Shown: piece by piece, positions 31,817-35,769 of the stretch
How positions within the stretch are numbered: the stretch's first letter is position 1
Layout: each line of letters starts with the position of its first letter
Source: Lachnospiraceae bacterium UBA7054
Lineage (GTDB): Bacteria; Bacillota; Clostridia; Lachnospirales; Lachnospiraceae
DNA: 35,769 nt
Assembly: GCA_002492725.1 (NCBI GenBank)
Contig: DLAF01000057.1
Location: 1 to 35,769, forward strand
Direction: 5' to 3'
The notes under the pieces: model-generated
The model's input: the letters and a program-made list of their open reading frames with translations, nothing else
Database searches by the model: none
Told to the model about the DNA's origin: nothing
Translations under genes and position numbers: made by a program

Positions 31817-33013
31817 TCATCTGTTTACCATCAGTTTCATCATTGCCTGATTCAGGCCGTCCACAGTCAGCTTATACATCGGGAAAAGACCCTTGATGGC
31901 CGTCTCTGCCTCCCGCCAGGGCGCGTGTCCGGGCGCCATCTTCGGATTGAGCCACACAATCTTTTTATAATGCCGTTTCATAAGAAGCAGCCAGTCCATC
32001 CCGGACAGACCGCCGTTTGGCCCTCTGTAATTACCCGTGGCAGAATAAAGCTCCTCCGGCGCCATCGCCGCATCCCCCACGATGATCACCTTATAGTCAC
32101 TGTCCAGATTGCGGAACATCCACTCCGTCTCGATCCACTCGCCGTTCTCGCACTCCGGTGTCTTATAGAGGTTAGAATAGATGCAGTTATGAAAAAAGTA
32201 GGTCTTGACATCCTTATAATGATTGGATTTGTGCACAGACTGGAACAACTCGCTCAGGAGCGTGGTATAGGGGATCATCGTACCGCCCGAATCCATCAGG
32301 AGCAAAAGCTTCACCGCATTTTTCCGCGGTTTTTCCATCACGATCTGCAGGCAGCCACCGTTGTTGCAGGTGGCGTCCACCGTGCCGTTTATATCAAGTT
32401 CCGTCTCCGGGATATCCAGTTTCGTGGAAAACTGTCTGAGTTTCCGAAGCGCCATCTGGAACTGTCTGTTGTCCAACACCTTGTCATTCCGGAAATCACG
32501 GTATTTCCTCGCGCCCACCACCTGAAAGGCGGATTGATAGCCCGTGGTGCCTCCGACGCGGATACCGCCCATGTTTCCGCCCATATTGCCAAAGGAAGTC
32601 TTTCCCATGGTGCCGATCCAGTAGCTGCCGCCGTTATGCTCCTCGTTCTGATCCCGCAGTCTGTCCTTAAACTTATTCTCAATATCGTCCTTATCCAGGG
32701 TGATCACTTCCTGGTTCATCTCATGGCGCATCTCCTCAAAGACGTCCTGCATTTCCGGTTTATCCAGCCAGCGAAGCAGATTTTTACCCACCTCGTTCTC
32801 CGACATGATCCCCCTAAAGACCTCATCGAAGGCCATATCAAACTTGTCAAACTCGGTCTCCGACTTTACGAGGATCATCCGCGCCAGATAATAAAATTCC
32901 GTCAGGCTGCTGTGACAAAGGCCCTGATTCAGCGCATCCTGCAGGGTCAGCCACTCGCTTAAAGACACTTCCAGACCCTTATCCTTTAAGGTATAGAAAA
33001 ATTTACTGAACAT
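31817..33013 (-). CDS. VWA domain protein (CoxE-like), MoxR partner
   Basis: A 398-residue cytoplasmic protein with a mainly helical N-terminal half and a von Willebrand factor A domain in the C-terminal half. The metal-ion-dependent adhesion motif reads KLLLLMDSGGTM (Asp near residue 241), the DxGGS variant seen in CoxE-like proteins, with a later IIVGDAAM. A Gly-rich, conserved segment with FGNMGGNMGGIRVGG lies around residues 140-160. No signal peptide. I start at MFSKFFYTLKDK because GGAG lies 6 bases upstream. It follows the MoxR ATPase by 99 bases. Such pairs are thought to act as chaperone systems for metal insertion or complex maturation. Confidence 0.88.
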   Translation of the reverse strand: MFSKFFYTLKDKGLEVSLSEWLTLQDALNQGLCHSSLTEFYYLARMILVKSETEFDKFDMAFDEVFRGIMSENEVGKNLLRWLDKPEMQDVFEEMRHEMNQEVITLDKDDIENKFKDRLRDQNEEHNGGSYWIGTMGKTSFGNMGGNMGGIRVGGTTGYQSAFQVVGARKYRDFRNDKVLDNRQFQMALRKLRQFSTKLDIPETELDINGTVDATCNNGGCLQIVMEKPRKNAVKLLLLMDSGGTMIPYTTLLSELFQSVHKSNHYKDVKTYFFHNCIYSNLYKTPECENGEWIETEWMFRNLDSDYKVIIVGDAAMAPEELYSATGNYRGPNGGLSGMDWLLLMKRHYKKIVWLNPKMAPGHAPWREAETAIKGLFPMYKLTVDGLNQAMMKLMVNR

Positions 33014-33062
33014 AGAATCTCCATTCTGAAACATTCCTGAGAGCGGCAACCTTTCAGCGTTT

Positions 33063-33081
33063 CTATAACATGCATTATTTG
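33063..33081 (-). repeat. Junction motif copy (moxR/VWA)
   Basis: Minus-strand reading contains AAATAATGCATGTTATAG, about 50 bases before the VWA start and 32 after the moxR stop. It agrees with the consensus at the AAATA and ATGTTATA blocks. Confidence 0.4.
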
Positions 33082-33112
33082 TCCTTGCACCTTACACAAC
33101 AATTGTCCGAAA

Positions 33113-33928
33113 TCAATCCGTCCTGCCCTTCACCGTCTCCAGATCCTCGTCCTTCTTTACCACCACCCCGATAAAAGGCAGTTCCTGCCGCAGTCTGTCC
33201 GTGGGAATGCCGCCGATCTGCAAAGCGTTGATCCAGTCGATCAGCTCCGAGGTACTGGGCTTTTTTCGGATATCCTTCATGGACCGGATCCAGTAAAATA
33301 CCTCCATGGCATCCTTAAGCAGCTTATCCTCCACATCGGGATAATGCGTCCGCACGATCTCCTCCATCAACGCCTGATCCGGAAAATCGATATAATGGAA
33401 GATACATCTTCTGAGGAAAGCATCGGGAAGCTCCTTCTCCGCGTTGGAAGTAATGATCACGATGGGCCTGTGCTTTGCCTTTACCGTCCGCTTGGTCTCA
33501 TGGATATAAAACTCCATCTGGTCGAGCTCCCAGAGCAGATCGTTGGGAAATTCCAGATCCGCCTTATCGATCTCATCGATCAGAAGAATCACCTGCTCGT
33601 CCGCCTCGAAAGCCTCTCCCAGCTTACCCAGCTTGATATAGTGAGCGATATCGTCCACGCCTTCCTCTCCAAACTGCCCGTCATAAAGCCGCTGGATCGT
33701 ATCATACATGTAAAGGCCATCCTGCGCTTTCGTGGTGGACTTAATATTCCAGATGATCAGCTTCTTTCCTAAAGATGCCGCCACTGCCTGCGCCAGCATG
33801 GTCTTGCCGGTGCCAGGCTCCCCCTTTACCAGAAGAGGTTTCTGAAGGGCGATTGCCACATTTACGCTTGCTAACAGCTGCTCCGACGCCACATAATCGG
33901 CTGTACTGCTAAATTTTGTATCTGCCAT
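33113..33928 (-). CDS. MoxR-family AAA+ ATPase
   Basis: A 271-residue AAA+ ATPase of the MoxR type. Walker A is GEPGTGKT (residues 36-43), Walker B ends in LLIDEID (Asp118-Glu119), sensor 1 is IITSNAEKELPDAFLRR, including the Arg finger region, and a C-terminal helical domain follows. Start MADTKFSSTADY has GGAGG 5 bases upstream; the open frame continues 14 codons without a site. It precedes the VWA protein, the usual genetic partner. Inference: together they use ATP to mature an unknown client, which the window does not reveal. Confidence 0.93.
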   Translation of the reverse strand: MADTKFSSTADYVASEQLLASVNVAIALQKPLLVKGEPGTGKTMLAQAVAASLGKKLIIWNIKSTTKAQDGLYMYDTIQRLYDGQFGEEGVDDIAHYIKLGKLGEAFEADEQVILLIDEIDKADLEFPNDLLWELDQMEFYIHETKRTVKAKHRPIVIITSNAEKELPDAFLRRCIFHYIDFPDQALMEEIVRTHYPDVEDKLLKDAMEVFYWIRSMKDIRKKPSTSELIDWINALQIGGIPTDRLRQELPFIGVVVKKDEDLETVKGRTD

Positions 33929-33992
33929 ATTTACCTCCATGTCAGTGAGATTTTTCAATCTTGTCTTCATTCCGTTTTGCGGATTTAGGTGA

Positions 33993-34021
33993 TTGCATAC
34001 AATATAGATTTATGTTACGAT
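33993..34021 (+). promoter_or_regulatory. Promoter of metF
   Basis: TTGCAT (33993-33998), 17 bases, TACGAT (34016-34021). The leader of about 85 bases contains no SAM riboswitch signature. Confidence 0.65.
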
Positions 34022-34112
34022 ATTTCAGATGCAAAAGCAAGAAATTGTTTCTGCATAAACGCATCAAAATTAGCGAAACCAAGGAAAAAACAAGTGGAAA
34101 GGAAGCTAGGCC

Positions 34113-34949
34113 ATGTCACAGAATACGAGTCTCTCCTTCGAGGTATTTCCCCCGAAAAAGGAAGAAGAATTTGAAAACATATATGATTTTTTAAGGGAGG
34201 CCGCAAAGCTGCATCCCGATTTTATCAGCTGCACCTACGGCGCCGGCGGCTCCCGCGCGGGAAAGACCATTGAGATCGCGTCTTTTATCCAAAAGGAACT
34301 TGGCATTGACGCGATTGCCCACATCACCTGCGTTGGCTTTACCAGAGAAGACCTTGAAAAAAACTGTGAGGCTCTAAAGGCCGCAGGGGTAAATCACGTA
34401 CTGGCGCTGCGTGGAGACAGGCCGCAGCACATGACGGACGAACAGTTTAACAACCGGGAATTTTTCTATGCGACGGATCTGGTACGTCACTTAAAAGCAC
34501 ATACTTCCCTGCAGATTTCGGGCGCCTGCTATCCCGAGAAACATTTTGAGGCACCCAGCTTAGAAGAAGACTTAATTCACTTAAAGGAAAAAGTGGATGC
34601 CGGCGTTACCTCCCTGGTAACGCAGATGTTTTTCGATAACACCTGTTTTTATCGTTTTATGGAACTGGTGAGGGCCAAGGGAATCACAGTCCCCGTCCAT
34701 GCCGGTATTATGCCCATCACCACGGCAAAGCAGCTCGGCACCACCGTTTCCCTCTCCGGTTCCTCCGTTCCAAAAGAGCTGGCGGATCTGATCGCCACTT
34801 ACGGGGAAAATAAGGAGGACATGCGCAAAGCAGGGATCGACTATGCGGTGCGCCAGATCCTCGACCTGAAAGAGCGCGGCGTGGACGGCATCCATATCTA
34901 CTCCATGAACAAGTTAAAAACAACTACGGAAATCTGCGGATTGATTTAG
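34113..34949 (+). CDS. metF: Methylenetetrahydrofolate reductase
   Basis: Reduces 5,10-methylene-tetrahydrofolate to 5-methyl-tetrahydrofolate for methionine synthesis or, in acetogens, the methyl branch of the Wood-Ljungdahl pathway. The 278-residue FAD-binding TIM barrel has SLSFEVFPPKKEEEF (catalytic Glu), CTYGAGGSR, HITCVGFTREDLE, LALRGDRP, and FVTQ-like VTQMFFDN. The start ATG follows GGAAAGGAAG. It is a single-gene unit, with no metV partner visible. Its stop overlaps the stop of the converging aldo/keto reductase gene. Confidence 0.96.
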   Translation: MSQNTSLSFEVFPPKKEEEFENIYDFLREAAKLHPDFISCTYGAGGSRAGKTIEIASFIQKELGIDAIAHITCVGFTREDLEKNCEALKAAGVNHVLALRGDRPQHMTDEQFNNREFFYATDLVRHLKAHTSLQISGACYPEKHFEAPSLEEDLIHLKEKVDAGVTSLVTQMFFDNTCFYRFMELVRAKGITVPVHAGIMPITTAKQLGTTVSLSGSSVPKELADLIATYGENKEDMRKAGIDYAVRQILDLKERGVDGIHIYSMNKLKTTTEICGLI

Positions 34950-35769
34950 AGGAGCGCATCCTTCACTTTCTCCAGCGTATCCCTGATCTGAATATGCTGC
35001 GGGCAGGCCTCCTCACACTTGCCGCACTTGATGCAGGCATCGGCAGATTTATGTCCGTGGCCGCCCACAAGCCATCCCTCCTGCTGCCTTGCCATCCCGA
35101 TGTCGCTGTACAGCGTCAGGTAGTTCATGGCCGTGAAAGAGCCGGAAATACCGATATTCATCGGGCAGACCTTTGCACAGTAATTGCAGGAAGTACAGGG
35201 AATGAGTGGAATCTTTTTCAATTCCTTACGCACCTTTGCAAGCGTCTCCTGCTGCTCCTGCGTAAGTCCCGTAAATGCTTTCATATAAGACAGATTATCC
35301 TTCATCTGCTCCACCGTGCTCACGCCGGAGAGAACCGTGATCACACCCTCCAGACCGGCTGCAAAACGTATTGCCCAGGATGCTGTGGAACTGTCCGGTT
35401 CCGCTTCCCTCATGATCTTCTCCACGGACGGAGGCGGCGTCGCCAGCATCCCTCCCTTGACAGGCTCCATAATTATGACAGGTTTTCCGTACTTTCTCGC
35501 CACCTCATAACAGCGTCCCGACTGCACCGCAGGATTGTCCCAATCGGCATAGTTAATCTGCAGCTGGACAAACTCCATCTCCGGGTGCGCCTGCAGAATT
35601 TCTTCCAATTCTTCGGGTGTAGAGTGGAAAGAAAAGCCCACATGCTTCACAAGACCCGCTTTCTTCTTTTCCATCACCCAATCCCACATGCCATATTCGT
35701 CAAAATAACGGGTTCTGCTCTCTCCCAGATTGTGCAGCAGATAGAAGTCTGCTTGTGTCAAGTAAGGAA
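34946..35769 (-). CDS. Aldo/keto reductase with C-terminal ferredoxin domain (partial, 5' end beyond window)
   Basis: The C-terminal part (about 274 residues) of an NAD(P)H-linked aldo/keto reductase of the iron-sulfur type. The frame stays open to the window edge; an apparent TTG start at 35761 lies inside the conserved fold (ADFYLLHNLGES), so the true start is outside. Features include KHVGFSFHSTPEELEEIL, IMEPVKGGMLA, and two [4Fe-4S] motifs CTSCNYCAKVCP and CIKCGKCEEACP. The substrate is unknown. It converges on metF with a 4-base overlap of stop codons (34946-34949) and no terminator between them. Confidence 0.92.
   Translation of the reverse strand, partial: PYLTQADFYLLHNLGESRTRYFDEYGMWDWVMEKKKAGLVKHVGFSFHSTPEELEEILQAHPEMEFVQLQINYADWDNPAVQSGRCYEVARKYGKPVIIMEPVKGGMLATPPPSVEKIMREAEPDSSTASWAIRFAAGLEGVITVLSGVSTVEQMKDNLSYMKAFTGLTQEQQETLAKVRKELKKIPLIPCTSCNYCAKVCPMNIGISGSFTAMNYLTLYSDIGMARQQEGWLVGGHGHKSADACIKCGKCEEACPQHIQIRDTLEKVKDALL

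Noticed and set aside
31925..32962. A 345-codon plus-strand frame opposite the VWA gene
   Set aside because: It lies entirely within the VWA gene on the other strand, has His/Leu/Ile-rich shadow composition and no start signals.
34022..34112. SAM riboswitch upstream of metF
   Set aside because: The leader is short and lacks the conserved SAM-I sequence blocks and a terminator; only a weak hairpin is present.

Overview
The window reads as a chromosomal segment from an anaerobic Clostridia bacterium, most likely a Lachnospiraceae-type gut Firmicute. This is inferred from strong GGAGG ribosome binding sites, TTGACA/TATAAT-type promoters, a T-box leader, ferredoxin-linked oxidoreductases, and the familiar Clostridial groupings DUF1015-serC-serA and ACT-paaK-iorBA. 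Nearly all genes lie on the minus strand. Only a small unknown gene (1478), aroC (15847) and metF (34113) lie on plus. I see no phage, IS element, CRISPR array, tRNA or rRNA.

Layout from left to right. 1-4222: a DUF1015 protein that ends inside a tandem hairpin repeat, a small plus-strand gene, and serC-serA (serine synthesis) behind their own promoter. 4253-11979: a probable operon read leuB, GT-C-like membrane protein, ilvD, ilvB, L,D-transpeptidase; it mixes branched-chain amino acid synthesis with envelope functions. 11984-15476: vanY-like carboxypeptidase, tgt, yajC and an acidic lipoprotein. 15626-17010: aroC with a structured leader and a strong terminator. 17123-22367: tyrS under a tyrosine T-box, followed by an uncharacterised DRE-TIM aldolase-like enzyme, a GH25 lysozyme and a DUF3737 beta-helix protein. 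22436-30574: a seven-gene aryl-acid operon (PaaI-like thioesterase, acyl-CoA ligase, sodium:solute symporter, IorA, IorB, PaaK, tandem-ACT protein) behind a promoter overlain by a near-perfect palindrome. 30649-33928: moxR, a CoxE-like VWA protein and a membrane acyltransferase. 34113-35769: metF converging on an aldo/keto reductase cut by the window edge.

The aryl-acid operon is the most coherent functional system. IorAB interconverts aryl pyruvates and aryl-acetyl-CoA with ferredoxin, the two ligases and the thioesterase interconvert aryl acids and their CoA esters, and the symporter would move the free acids. Direction (fermentation or reductive amino acid synthesis) cannot be read from sequence. 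The least explained DNA is (a) two arrays of adjacent hairpins, at the window start and upstream of paaK, that seem to share a modular plan, and (b) a short AAATAGCGGATGTTAT-like motif that recurs at gene junctions across unrelated operons.
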